In this document: positions 7,989 through 16,714 of the stretch, piece after piece | Numbering within the stretch: the stretch's first letter is position 1 | How the letters are laid out: the number at the start of each line of letters is the position of its first letter | Assembly (NCBI GenBank): GCA_965200465.1 | Contig: OZ241358.1 | Span: forward strand, 1,426,001-1,490,000 | Direction of reading: 5' to 3' | From: Azophilus sp965200465 | GTDB lineage: Bacteria > Pseudomonadota > Gammaproteobacteria > Pseudomonadales > Azotimanducaceae | DNA: 64,000 nt | Translations under genes and position numbers: made by a program | The notes under the pieces: generated by a model | Told to the model about the DNA's origin: nothing | What the model saw: the letters and a program-made list of their open reading frames with translations, nothing else | Database searches by the model: none

Positions 7989-8537
7989 TCAATTGATCTT
8001 CGTCTTTGATTGGCGGCCCAGCTCGACTAGGCGCAGCCTGCCGCCGTCATTGCTGAAGGTGGTGACGGAGGCGTTGTCCGGATGGAAGATGACCAGCCGG
8101 TCGTCTCCTTGCGCCGCGCCCACGGCGACATTGATGGCGATGAAGTGGCAGAAGACCACGCAGTCCCGCTCCAAGCTCGCCACGCAGTCCACCAGCCGTC
8201 GCCGCCAAAGCAGCAGGTCCTGGCCCAGGCTCGCCCAGCCGCCGGTCATGGCTTGGCGCAGCCAGCGGGAGCGCTCGGCCAAGTCGGTGGTGGGAAAGGG
8301 AATCTCCGACACGCGGGGTTCGATGCTGACCGGCGCGTCCCAAAGCGCCGCCAGCGCCGCCGCCGTTTGCCGGGCGCGGGCCAAGGGACTGGAGAAAATG
8401 GGCAACGGGCCTTTCCCCTGCATGGCCAGCGCCGTCTCCCCGGCTTGCCGGCGGCCAAGGGCGTCGAGCCCCGGATCCAGCGGATTGGCGGCGCCGGCCT
8501 CCGCCCGCCCGTGCCGCACCATGTAAATCGCAGCCAT
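7989..8537 (-). CDS. Histidine phosphatase (phosphoglycerate mutase-like) family protein
   Basis: The 182-aa protein opens with MAAIYMVRHGRAEAG, the RHG motif whose histidine becomes phosphorylated. It also has the SSPLARARQTAAAL motif (second arginine) and a C-terminal FCHFIAINV, where the second catalytic His sits. The family includes SixA-like phosphohistidine phosphatases and phosphoglycerate-mutase-like hydrolases; the small size favours a phosphatase over a true mutase. The ATG at 8537 has a GGGGG-rich Shine-Dalgarno six bases upstream. Substrate unknown. Confidence 0.85.
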   Translation of the reverse strand: MAAIYMVRHGRAEAGAANPLDPGLDALGRRQAGETALAMQGKGPLPIFSSPLARARQTAAALAALWDAPVSIEPRVSEIPFPTTDLAERSRWLRQAMTGGWASLGQDLLLWRRRLVDCVASLERDCVVFCHFIAINVAVGAAQGDDRLVIFHPDNASVTTFSNDGGRLRLVELGRQSKTKIN

Positions 8538-8697
8538 TTTCCACCCCCTGTTTTTTGCTTCGCCCCGCCGTGTGACGATGCGACGGCGCCCAGTGATCGT
8601 CCAGCTCCTGTGCAGCGCCGCTTGCGCGATCCCAGCTCCGCAACCTAACACCAGCGGCAAGAAAAGGGTGACCTTTCCGCAAGCGGCGGATAAATTA

Positions 8698-8898
8698 CCC
8701 CAATCCCCGCTTAAGGAGTCGTTGCAGCGCGTTGCAAGGCGCATCGTGCAAGGGTTTTTTCCGGCGATTGCATGGTCGCGGGACTGGCGATGGCCTGCCG
8801 CCTAGGGGCGGGGACGCCCCGCCCGCCTGCGGGCCGGAGGCCCGCGCTCCCAGAGGCCGCCAGCGGCGGACTGGGCGATCCTTATTCGGGGATCGGGG
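8698..8898. repeat. MITE-like intergenic element, complete copy
   Basis: The element is 201 bp long and bounded by imperfect terminal inverted repeats: CCCCAATCCCCGCTTAAGGA on the left and, reverse-complemented, CCCCGATCCCCGAATAAGGA on the right (17 of 20 identical). The interior shares blocks with the 15105-15264 copy: GCGCGTTGCAAGGCGCA, CAAGGGTTTTT(T)CCGGC and ATTGCATGGT plus a GC-rich CGCCCGCCTGCGGGCCGG palindrome. It encodes no protein. It occupies most of the gap before cobS, so it may affect expression of that gene. No transposase for it is in the window. Confidence 0.75.
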
Positions 8899-8975
8899 CC
8901 AATGTTCGCCATTGATGGGACAGGCCGCCAGCGGTTCCTTACAATATGCGGCTTTGCCGAATACGGGAAACCAGC

Positions 8976-9968
8976 ATGGATTCAGGCTTGTCCGCGGACC
9001 TCGCCCCAGACGCGACAGTGCATGTATGCACGACGTTCGGCATCGATCAGGACCTTGAGGTTCCAGCCTTCTCCCAGCGCACGGACTATGTGCCGGCCAT
9101 CGACCAGGACTACCGCTTTGACCAGGACACCACCTTGGCCATTCTGGCCGGCTTCACGCACAACCGGCGGGTGATGATACAGGGCTACCACGGCACCGGA
9201 AAATCCACCCATGTGGAGCAGGTCGCCGCCCGGCTGAACTGGCCCTGCGTGCGGGTGAACCTGGACAGCCACATCAGCCGCATCGACCTTGTGGGCAAGG
9301 ACGCCATCGTCATTGAGGACGGCCAGCAGATCACCCAGTTCAAGGAGGGCATACTGCCTTGGGCCCTGCAGCGCCCGGTGGCGCTCTGCTTTGACGAATA
9401 CGACGCCGGCCGTCCCGACGTGATGTTCGTCATTCAGCGCGTTCTGGAGGTGGAGGGCAAGTTGACGTTGCTCGACCAAAGCAAGGTGCTCAGGCCGCAT
9501 CCCCACTTCCGCCTGTTCTCCACCACCAACACCGTTGGCTTGGGCGACACCACCGGCCTCTACCACGGCACCCAGCAGATCAACCAAGGGCAAATGGACC
9601 GCTGGAGCATCGTCACCACCCTAAACTACTTGGAGCACGATGCGGAAACCGAGATCATTCTGGGCAAGGCCAAGTCCTACGCGGAGACGGACGCCGGCCG
9701 CCGCACGGTGTCCAACATGGTGGCGGTGGCGGACCTGACCCGCCGCGGCTTCATGAACGGCGACATCTCCGTGGTCATGTCGCCGCGCACGGTGCTGACC
9801 TGGGCGCAGAACGCCGAAATCTTCAGCGACCTCGGCTTCGCCTTCCGCCTGACCTTCCTCAACAAATGCGACGAACTCGAACGGCCCGTCGTCGCCGAGT
9901 ACTATCAGCGCTGCATGGGGGAGGACCTCGGCGACGCCACCGTTGGCATTAGGCTGCAAGGCGCGTGA
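8976..9968 (+). CDS. cobS: CobS-like AAA+ ATPase (cobaltochelatase small subunit family)
   Basis: The 330-aa length is normal for CobS. Walker A is visible as GYHGTGKST, Walker B as ALCFDEYDAG, and sensor 1 as FRLFSTTNT, with the CobS-typical HGTQQINQGQMDRW and the C-terminal RLTFLNKCDELERPVV. CobS with CobT forms the ATP-driven chaperone ring that activates CobN to insert cobalt into hydrogenobyrinic acid diamide during aerobic B12 synthesis. It overlaps cobT by four bases. No cobN or other corrin gene is in the window, so function in B12 synthesis is inferred from family only; related MoxR/VWA pairs activate other complexes. Confidence 0.88.
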   Translation: MDSGLSADLAPDATVHVCTTFGIDQDLEVPAFSQRTDYVPAIDQDYRFDQDTTLAILAGFTHNRRVMIQGYHGTGKSTHVEQVAARLNWPCVRVNLDSHISRIDLVGKDAIVIEDGQQITQFKEGILPWALQRPVALCFDEYDAGRPDVMFVIQRVLEVEGKLTLLDQSKVLRPHPHFRLFSTTNTVGLGDTTGLYHGTQQINQGQMDRWSIVTTLNYLEHDAETEIILGKAKSYAETDAGRRTVSNMVAVADLTRRGFMNGDISVVMSPRTVLTWAQNAEIFSDLGFAFRLTFLNKCDELERPVVAEYYQRCMGEDLGDATVGIRLQGA

Positions 9969-11854
9969 CCGTCGGCGAAGACCAACCCCTGGAGCCGTTC
10001 AAGCGCGCCACCGTCGCCACCGTGCGGGCGTTGGCGGAGGACGACGAACTCGAAGTCTCGTTCGGCCAGGGAACGCCGACCGCCCGAGGCAACCAGCTGC
10101 GCCTGCCGCTTCCGGCCTTGGGCTGCGACGAGGCCGAGATCAACGCCGTGCGCGGCATGGGGGATGAATTGGCGTTGCGGTTCAAGCATCACGACGCCGC
10201 CACGCACAGCCGCCATTCGCCCAAGGGGGGCGTCGCCCAAGAGATGTTCCAGTGGATTGAAGACGCCCGCATAGCGTCCATCGGCTCGTTGCGCATGGCG
10301 GGGGTGGCCGCGAACCTTGACGCCTCCCTTGAGGCGCAGTGCCGGCAGGCGGCCTTCGACACCATCGTCGATGCGGCCGATGCGCCCTTGTCCGTGGCGG
10401 TTGGCCTGCTGGTGCGGCAGTTCCTGACCGGCCGCGCACTGCCGCCTTCGGCGGAAAACGTCGTCCGGCACTGGCGCAGCTTCGTTGATGAGCACGCCGG
10501 CCGGGACATCAAGGCGCTGCGCGGCTGTCTGCTGGACCAGCGGCGCTTCGCCGGCGTCTGCCGGGAGATCATCGCCGACCTCGGCGTCGCCGCCGAGTTT
10601 GACGACCTGCCGGAGGACAGCCAAAACCCGGAGAACGCCGAAACCCTTGACGAACAGGCGGAAAGCGATTCGGAATTGAGCGCCGAAGAGGTGGTGCTCG
10701 ACGACAACGCCACGAGCGAGGAGCCCGCCGAAGGCGAAACCAGCCTAGTGGAGATGGACGTTGACGCCGACCTGGATGAACTGCGAGCGGAGGCCGACCC
10801 CGAGGCGGCGCCCACTCCCATGCAGGACGACGCCGGGCGCATTCGCATGGACGTCAACTACCAAGCCTTCACCACGGAGTTCGACGAAATCGCCGCCGCC
10901 GAGGAGCTTTGCCCGGAGGAGGAGCTCATCCGCCTGCGGGCGCTCTTGGACCAACAGCTACTAGGGCTTCAGCACACCACCGCCAAGCTCGCCAACCGCT
11001 TGCAGCGGCGCCTGCTGGCGCGGCGCAACCGCACTTGGGAGTTCGACTTGGAGGAGGGCGTCCTGGACTCCTCGCGGTTGGCGCAGGTGGTGGTGGACCC
11101 CATGAACCCCTTGGCCTACAAGCAGGAAAAGGAGATGGACTTCCGCGACACCGCGGTGACCATTCTGATCGACAGTTCCGGCTCCATGCGCGGGCGCTCC
11201 ATCACCATCGCCGCCATGTGCGCGGACGTCCTGGGCCGCACCCTGGAGCGCTGCGCCGTGCGCGTGGAGATTCTCGGCTTCACCACCCGCGCTTGGCGCG
11301 GCGGGCAGGCCAGGGAGCTTTGGATTGCCGCCGGCAAGCCGGCCGCGCCCGGGCGGCTCAACGACCTGCGCCACATCATCTACAAGCCCGCCGACGCCGC
11401 TTGGCATCGCTGCCGCCGCAATCTCGGCCTGATGATGCGCGAGGAGCAGCTTAAGGAGAACATCGACGGCGAAGCCCTTATTTGGGCCCACAACCGCTTG
11501 GTCGTCCGCGCCGAGGAGCGCAAGATCCTCATGGTGATCTCGGACGGCTTGCCGGTGGACAACTCCACCCTGCTGGTGAACCCAAGCAACTACTTGGAGC
11601 AGCACTTAAAATACGCCATCGACATGATCGAAACCCGCTCCCAAGTGCAGCTCATCGCCATCGGCATCGGCCACGACGTCACCCATCACTACCGTCGCGC
11701 CGTCACCCTCACCGACGCCGAGCAACTCGGCGGCGCCATGACCGATCAGCTGGCCGCCTTGTTCGACTTGACGCCGCGCCGCATGGACAGGCGCAGCGCC
11801 GGGTCGGCGGCCGCGTCCGGATGGAGCGGGCGGCGGTGCGCTCCTCGTTGTTGA
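9965..11854 (+). CDS. cobT: CobT-like VWA-domain protein (cobaltochelatase subunit family)
   Basis: The 629-aa protein starts at a GTG overlapping the cobS stop (GTGA), a sign of translational coupling. It has an N-terminal helical CobT domain, an acidic low-complexity middle (residues about 215-290, rich in Glu and Asp), and a C-terminal von Willebrand A domain with the MIDAS motif DSSGSMRG (about residue 400). This is the normal CobT plan; it acts with CobS as a cytoplasmic chelatase chaperone. The C-terminus after PRRMDR is Arg/Ser-rich and looks less conserved. The missing CobN partner is discussed under findings. Confidence 0.88.
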   Translation: MTVGEDQPLEPFKRATVATVRALAEDDELEVSFGQGTPTARGNQLRLPLPALGCDEAEINAVRGMGDELALRFKHHDAATHSRHSPKGGVAQEMFQWIEDARIASIGSLRMAGVAANLDASLEAQCRQAAFDTIVDAADAPLSVAVGLLVRQFLTGRALPPSAENVVRHWRSFVDEHAGRDIKALRGCLLDQRRFAGVCREIIADLGVAAEFDDLPEDSQNPENAETLDEQAESDSELSAEEVVLDDNATSEEPAEGETSLVEMDVDADLDELRAEADPEAAPTPMQDDAGRIRMDVNYQAFTTEFDEIAAAEELCPEEELIRLRALLDQQLLGLQHTTAKLANRLQRRLLARRNRTWEFDLEEGVLDSSRLAQVVVDPMNPLAYKQEKEMDFRDTAVTILIDSSGSMRGRSITIAAMCADVLGRTLERCAVRVEILGFTTRAWRGGQARELWIAAGKPAAPGRLNDLRHIIYKPADAAWHRCRRNLGLMMREEQLKENIDGEALIWAHNRLVVRAEERKILMVISDGLPVDNSTLLVNPSNYLEQHLKYAIDMIETRSQVQLIAIGIGHDVTHHYRRAVTLTDAEQLGGAMTDQLAALFDLTPRRMDRRSAGSAAASGWSGRRCAPRC

Positions 11855-11941
11855 ACTCATCGGCCTTGAAGGCGCTCGATTCGCCTGCCGGCCGTGGAAT
11901 CTCGGTTTGCCGCCAATGCGGAGCCTTTAGGGGGAAAATCG

Positions 11942-13129
11942 ATGACTGACAAAACTGTTGCCGGCGCTGACGAGAGCCTCATGCTGGACGCCGTCGGCAA
12001 GTGGCTGGACCGCGATGTGCGGCCCCATGTGATGGCGATGGAGCACGATGACGTCTATCCCCAAAAGATGGTGGAGCAGATGCGGGAGATGGGGCTGTTC
12101 GGCGCCACCATCGGGCAGGAACACGGCGGCTTGGGGTTGGGCGCCACGGTTTATGGCCAGATCGTCGCCCTCATCTCCGAGGTTTGGATGTCCTTGACCG
12201 GCATCTTCAATTCGCACCTGATGATGGCGCGGGCGGTGGAGAGGAACGGCACCGAGGAGCAGAAGGAGTATTGGCTGCCGAAGTTCGCCACTGGGGAGAT
12301 TCGCGGCGCTCTCGCGCTTACGGAGCCCGGCGCCGGCACGGACCTGCAGGGCATCCGCACCCGCGCCGTCGCCGACGGGGACGACTACGTCATCAACGGC
12401 GCCAAGACTTGGATATCCAACGGCGTAGAAGGCGGCGCCTGCGCCCTGCTGGTGAAGACGGACCCGGACGCCTCGCCGCCGCGCAAGGGCATGTCCATGT
12501 TCATCGCCCCAAAGAAGGACCCGGACACCGGGCGGCCCCATCCCGGCTTCCAAACCGGGCGCAAACTGGAGAAGCTGGGCTACAAGGGCATCGACTCCGC
12601 CGAACTCATCTTCGAGGACTACCGGCTGGACGCCCGACGGCACCTGATCGGCGGCGCACCCGGCCGCGGCTTCTACATCGCCGTCGGCGGGCTGGAGCTG
12701 GGGCGCATCAACGTGGCCGCCCGCGGCGTGGGCATCGCCCGCCGCGCCCTTAAGGAGGCGACCGCCTACGCCCAGGAGCGGCGCACCTTCGGCAAGCCCA
12801 TCGGCCAGCACCAGGCCATTCAATTGAAGCTGGGGGAGATGGCCACCCGCACCCGCGCCGCCGAACTGCTCACCTTGGACGCCGCCCGCGCCTATGACGC
12901 CGGGGAGCGCTGCGACATGGAGGCCGGCATGGCCAAGTACTTCGCCTCCGAAAGCGCCTTCGAGAACGCCGCCGAGGCCATGCGCATCCACGGTGCCTAC
13001 GGCTATTCCAAGGAGTACCCCATCGAGCGCCTGTACCGGGACGCGCCCCTGCTGTGCATCGGCGAGGGCACCAACGAGATGCAGCGCATCATCATTGCTC
13101 GCCAGTTGATGAAGCGCAACCCGGTTTGA
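11942..13129 (+). CDS. Acyl-CoA dehydrogenase
   Basis: The 395-aa length and full set of family motifs fit FAD acyl-CoA dehydrogenases: ALTEPGAGTDLQGIRT (FAD/substrate loop), INGAKTWISNG, QERRTFGKPIGQHQAIQ, and the C-terminal AMRIHGAYGYSKEYPIERLYRDA, ending with IGEGTNEMQRIIIARQL. The last segment holds the Glu position of the catalytic base in IGEGTNE. It oxidises an acyl-CoA and passes electrons to ETF; etfAB and ETF-QO are at 25-31 kb. The start at 11942 follows an AGGGGG ribosome-binding site. Chain-length preference cannot be read from the sequence. Confidence 0.92.
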   Translation: MTDKTVAGADESLMLDAVGKWLDRDVRPHVMAMEHDDVYPQKMVEQMREMGLFGATIGQEHGGLGLGATVYGQIVALISEVWMSLTGIFNSHLMMARAVERNGTEEQKEYWLPKFATGEIRGALALTEPGAGTDLQGIRTRAVADGDDYVINGAKTWISNGVEGGACALLVKTDPDASPPRKGMSMFIAPKKDPDTGRPHPGFQTGRKLEKLGYKGIDSAELIFEDYRLDARRHLIGGAPGRGFYIAVGGLELGRINVAARGVGIARRALKEATAYAQERRTFGKPIGQHQAIQLKLGEMATRTRAAELLTLDAARAYDAGERCDMEAGMAKYFASESAFENAAEAMRIHGAYGYSKEYPIERLYRDAPLLCIGEGTNEMQRIIIARQLMKRNPV

Positions 13130-13260
13130 GGGAGCCGCCTCCGCTCAAGACCCAGCTTCGGCGGCCCTTGCTGAGGCTGGCTATGGCCTGCCGGGGAAGT
13201 GGGGCTGCCCAGCCGCTTGCGGCCTGGGCGCATTTTCTGACTTTGGTTGCAAAACGGCGC

Positions 13261-13545
13261 TCAGTCGATGACCTTGAGCCTTTGGATTTCCGGCGGCCCG
13301 CTCATCAGGCCCTTGAAGCTGGCGCCGGCCGCCTTGAAGTGGTCTGATTGACCGTGGGCGGCGATGTCCTCCTCGGAGTCGTAAAGCTCCAGCATCAGAT
13401 AGTTGCCGTCGCTGTCTTGGCACAGGCTGTAGAGGTGGTTGCCCGGCTCCTTCTCCCGCACCTGTTTGGCCAGCGCCAGCATGGCTTGTTCAAATTCCGC
13501 CCCCTTGCCGGCGACGACCTGGAGTTTGGCGATTACCGCGATCAT
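13261..13545 (-). CDS. Antibiotic biosynthesis monooxygenase (ABM) domain protein
   Basis: The 94-aa single-domain protein has the dimeric alpha/beta-barrel pattern of the ABM/YgiN family: MIAVIAKLQVVAGKGAEFE at the start, then REKEPGNHLYSLCQD, YLMLELYDSEEDIAAHGQSDHF and a final short strand. Members are cofactor-independent monooxygenases or quinol oxidases, and many only bind small aromatics. A strong GGAGGA Shine-Dalgarno precedes the ATG at 13545. No pathway is suggested by its neighbours. Confidence 0.85.
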   Translation of the reverse strand: MIAVIAKLQVVAGKGAEFEQAMLALAKQVREKEPGNHLYSLCQDSDGNYLMLELYDSEEDIAAHGQSDHFKAAGASFKGLMSGPPEIQRLKVID

Positions 13546-13687
13546 GGCTTCCTCCGCATTGGCTTCCTGAATGCGGGGAAACTTAACAGATGCGCCAAGT
13601 TCCTTGCCGCGCCAAGGCCCTTCGTTGGCCTGCGGCGGCGCCCCGCTGGTGGCTTGTTGCGTCAATGGGGGTGAGAATAGCAACTGA

Positions 13688-14245
13688 ATGCACAGAAACA
13701 AACTCATTAGCGACTTGGCCGCCTACGGGCGGCGGCATCCCCAGGAGGCGACGGTCTTGGACCGCTTCCTTGGCTTCGTGCGCAGCCACGAAAGCTGCTT
13801 CCATCGGGACTGCCGGCCCGGCCACGTCACCGCCAGCGCTTGGCTGCTGGACCCCGGCCGCCGCCGGGTGCTGCTCACCCACCACAGGAAGCTGAACCGC
13901 TGGCTGCAGCCGGGCGGCCACTGCGACGGCGACCCCGCCACCCTGGACGTCGCTGTGCGGGAGGCGATGGAGGAGACCGGCCTTGAGGTTGAACCCTGGT
14001 CGCCGCAACCCTTGGACATAGACATCCACGCCATTCCCGCCAGGGAGGACGAGCCGGCGCACCGCCACTACGACCTGCGCTACGCCTTGGTGGCCAAGTC
14101 GGAGGACTTCGCCGTCAGCGATGAATCCCACGCCTTGGTCTGGGCGCCGCTTGACGAGTTGCGGGCCTATACCTCCGAAGCCTCGGTGCTGCGCCTGCTC
14201 GCCAAGTGGCGGGGCGTCTCCTCCTTCTTTCACCAAGGTTCATGA
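13688..14245 (+). CDS. Nudix hydrolase
   Basis: The 185-aa protein contains a Nudix box at about residues 75-97: GGHCDGDPATLDVAVREAME followed by ETGL. It fits GX5EX7REUXEEXGU except that the first Glu is Pro, a variant seen in a common subfamily with an HxDGD motif. The catalytic REAMEE core is intact, so metal-dependent pyrophosphohydrolysis of a nucleoside diphosphate derivative is likely. Substrate is not predictable. The gene ends 47 bp before the convergent pcm. Confidence 0.88.
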   Translation: MHRNKLISDLAAYGRRHPQEATVLDRFLGFVRSHESCFHRDCRPGHVTASAWLLDPGRRRVLLTHHRKLNRWLQPGGHCDGDPATLDVAVREAMEETGLEVEPWSPQPLDIDIHAIPAREDEPAHRHYDLRYALVAKSEDFAVSDESHALVWAPLDELRAYTSEASVLRLLAKWRGVSSFFHQGS

Positions 14246-14291
14246 GGGCGGCGCCGCATGGCGGCGAGGGCGCTGGCCCGTGCAATGCGCG

Positions 14292-15071
14292 TCAATGATC
14301 GCCGGTCAGCGGCACGAAGGCGACCGGCAGCACTTCCTCGGCCTTGTGGCCTTCTTCAAGGCGAGTCACCACGGTGAGGTTCTGGGCGCCGTATTGGCTG
14401 CCCAAGGGCAGCACCATGCGCCCGCCAACCTTCAACTGCCGCAGCAGCGCCGGCGGAATGTCCGGGCCGACCGCGGTGACCATGAGGCCGTCGAAAGGCC
14501 CGGCCTCCGGCCAGCCGAAGTAGCCGTCACCGACCTTGACGGAAACGTTGTTGATGCCCAGCCGCTCAAAGCGGCGCTCGGCGCCGGCGGCCAGTTCGGG
14601 GATGATCTCAATGCTGTAAACATGGCTGACCAGCGCCGCCAGCACCGCCGCTTGGTAGCCGGAGCCGGTGCCGATTTCCAGCACTGCATGATCTTCTTCG
14701 GGGTTCAGCAAATCCGTCATCAGGGCGACGATGAAGGGCTGCGAAATGGTCTGCCCGTGGCCGATGGGCAGGGGGCGGTTGGCGTAGGCGGCGTTGACGC
14801 CGTAGCGGTCAACGAACTCATGCCGGGGAACCGCCGCCATGGCGTCCAAGACCGGCTGGCTGAGGGCGCTGCGGCCAGTGTAGTGCCGAGTCTCCCAAGC
14901 GTCGGCGGCGATTTGCTTCAGCAATCGGGCCTGCAACTGAGCCACTTGCTCACCTCCGCTGGCGGCCCCGCTCACCAAAACCCACAGGCAAGCCGCCAAC
15001 GCCTTCGCCGCCTTGGCGCCGCTGCCGATTGAATTGGGATTCAGCTTGCCGATGGCCGCTAGCCTAACCAA
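14292..15071 (-). CDS. pcm: Protein-L-isoaspartate O-methyltransferase
   Basis: The 259-aa product carries the SAM-binding motif LEIGTGSGYQAAVLAAL, the preceding PIGHGQTISQPFIVALM substrate motif typical of PIMT, and DGYFGWPEAGPFDGLMV later. It methylates isoaspartyl residues to start repair of aged proteins. The N-terminus has a hydrophobic stretch (AAKALAACLWVLVSGAAS), suggesting a signal peptide and a periplasmic form, which many gammaproteobacterial homologues have. The only starts are non-ATG: TTG at 15071, or a later TTG/GTG near 14970 that would remove the signal. The start is therefore uncertain. Confidence 0.85.
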   Translation of the reverse strand: MVRLAAIGKLNPNSIGSGAKAAKALAACLWVLVSGAASGGEQVAQLQARLLKQIAADAWETRHYTGRSALSQPVLDAMAAVPRHEFVDRYGVNAAYANRPLPIGHGQTISQPFIVALMTDLLNPEEDHAVLEIGTGSGYQAAVLAALVSHVYSIEIIPELAAGAERRFERLGINNVSVKVGDGYFGWPEAGPFDGLMVTAVGPDIPPALLRQLKVGGRMVLPLGSQYGAQNLTVVTRLEEGHKAEEVLPVAFVPLTGDH

Positions 15072-15104
15072 CCCGAAATTCGCTTGTCAACGCTTGTGAG
15101 CATT

Positions 15105-15264
15105 CCCAGTCCCCGGATAAGGAATTGTTGGAGCGCGTTGCAAGGCGCACCCACAAGGGTTTTTCCGGCAATTGCATGGTTGCGGGACTTACGAAGGCCC
15201 GATGCCTGGGAGCGCGGGCGTTCCGCCCGCCTGCGGGCCGGACGATCCTTATCCAGGGATTGGA
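15105..15264. repeat. MITE-like intergenic element, second copy
   Basis: The element is about 160 bp long with terminal inverted repeats CCAGTCCCCGGATAAGGA (15106-15123) and, reverse-complemented from 15246-15263, CCAATCCCTGGATAAGGA (16 of 18 identical). It shares GCGCGTTGCAAGGCGCA, CAAGGGTTTTTCCGGC, ATTGCATGGT and CGCCCGCCTGCGGGCCGG with the copy at 8698-8898 but lacks about 40 bp of its right-middle part. It lies between the divergent pcm and gor genes. Confidence 0.75.
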
Positions 15265-15352
15265 GATCCGGACGCCGCCGTGGACGACCTGCAAAGTTAT
15301 GGCTTAGACTCTCCCGGCAATCCACCCGCAAGGGAGCGGGGGGCGACGGAAG

Positions 15353-16714
15353 GTGCAACGGGCCGTGAAGTACGACTTTGATCTCTATGTGGTGGGCGCC
15401 GGCTCCGGCGGCGTACGCGCCAGCCGCATGGCGTCGGCATTGGGCGCCCGCGTCGCCGTGGCGGAATCCACCCACTTGGGCGGCACCTGCGTCAATGTCG
15501 GCTGTGTGCCGAAGAAGCTCTTTGTCTATGGCGCCCACTTCGCCGAGGATTTTGAGGACGCCGCCGCCTATGGCTGGAGCGGCGCTGCGCCCAGTTTCGA
15601 TTGGGCTTGCCTGCGGGACAACAAAACGGCCGAAATCACGCGCCTGCAGGGCGTTTACCGGAGTTTGCTGACCAAGGCCGGGGTTGCGGTGCATGAAGGC
15701 CAAGCGCGGCTGGCCGACCCGCATACGGTGGAGGTCAACGGTCGCTCCTGCACCGCCGCCCGGATTTTGATCGCCACCGGCAGCCGTCCTTGGGCGCCGG
15801 AGATCCCCGGTGCCGAACACGCCATCAACTCCGACGACGCCTTCTATCTAAGCCGCCTGCCGCAGCGGGCGGCGGTGGTGGGCGGCGGCTACATCGCCGT
15901 CGAATTCGCCGGGATATTCGCCGGGCTGGGCGTGGAGACTCGGCTGCTCTACCGAGGGCCGCTGTTCCTGCGCGGCTTTGACGACGGCGTAAGGCGCTGC
16001 GTCGCCGACGAACTAGGGAAAAAAGGAGTGGCGCTCAGCTTTGACGCCGTCGTCACCCGGATCGACCTAGACAGCGAGGAACGGGTGCTTGAGCTGGCGG
16101 ACGGCGCCAAGTTGCGCACCGACTTGGTGATGTGCGCCACGGGGCGGCGCCCCAACACGGCCGGCCTTGGCCTCGCCGAAGCCGGCGTTGCCCTTGGCGA
16201 CCAGGGCGCGGTTTTGGTGGACGACCGCTACTGCACCTCCGCCGGGCACATCTTCGCCATCGGCGACGTCATCGACCGGATGCAGTTGACGCCGGTGGCC
16301 ATCGCCGAGGGCATGTGCGTGGCGCACAACCTCTTTGGCGGCGGGGCGCCCCGCAGCCTCTCCTATGAGAACATTCCAACGGCGGTGTTTTGCCAGCCGA
16401 ACATCGGCACGGTCGGCTTGACGGAAGCCGAGGCGCGGCGGCGGCTTGGGAGCATAGAGGTCTATGAGTCCAGGTTCCGGCCCATGAAGCACACCATGAC
16501 CGGCCGCGACGAGCAAACCTTCATGAAGATCGTCGTCGAGCAGGCCACTGGCCGGGTGGTCGGCGTCCACATGGTCGGGCCGGAGGCTGGCGAGATCATT
16601 CAGGGCATGGCGGTGGCGGTGACCGCCGGGGCCACCAAGAAGCAGTTTGACGCCACCATCGGCATCCACCCGACCGCCGCGGAGGAGTTCGTCACCATGC
16701 GTGAACCGCGATGA
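15353..16714 (+). CDS. gor: Glutathione-disulfide reductase
   Basis: The 453-aa length is normal for Gor. The protein has FAD motif VVGAGSGGVRASR, redox-active disulfide GGTCVNVGCVPKK, NADP-binding VVGGGYIAVEFAGIFAGLG followed by RLLYRG (Arg residues typical of NADPH preference), the second FAD motif FAIGDVIDRMQLTPVAI and the C-terminal catalytic IHPTAAEEFVT. It reduces glutathione disulfide with NADPH in the cytoplasm. GTG at 15353 follows GACGGAAGG; a second GTG at 15365 is possible. It overlaps the alkaline phosphatase start by four bases. Confidence 0.93.
   Translation: MQRAVKYDFDLYVVGAGSGGVRASRMASALGARVAVAESTHLGGTCVNVGCVPKKLFVYGAHFAEDFEDAAAYGWSGAAPSFDWACLRDNKTAEITRLQGVYRSLLTKAGVAVHEGQARLADPHTVEVNGRSCTAARILIATGSRPWAPEIPGAEHAINSDDAFYLSRLPQRAAVVGGGYIAVEFAGIFAGLGVETRLLYRGPLFLRGFDDGVRRCVADELGKKGVALSFDAVVTRIDLDSEERVLELADGAKLRTDLVMCATGRRPNTAGLGLAEAGVALGDQGAVLVDDRYCTSAGHIFAIGDVIDRMQLTPVAIAEGMCVAHNLFGGGAPRSLSYENIPTAVFCQPNIGTVGLTEAEARRRLGSIEVYESRFRPMKHTMTGRDEQTFMKIVVEQATGRVVGVHMVGPEAGEIIQGMAVAVTAGATKKQFDATIGIHPTAAEEFVTMREPR

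Noticed and set aside
14121..15032. 303-codon plus-strand frame opposite pcm
   Set aside because: Pcm motifs are clear on the minus strand and this frame has no motif or start signal.
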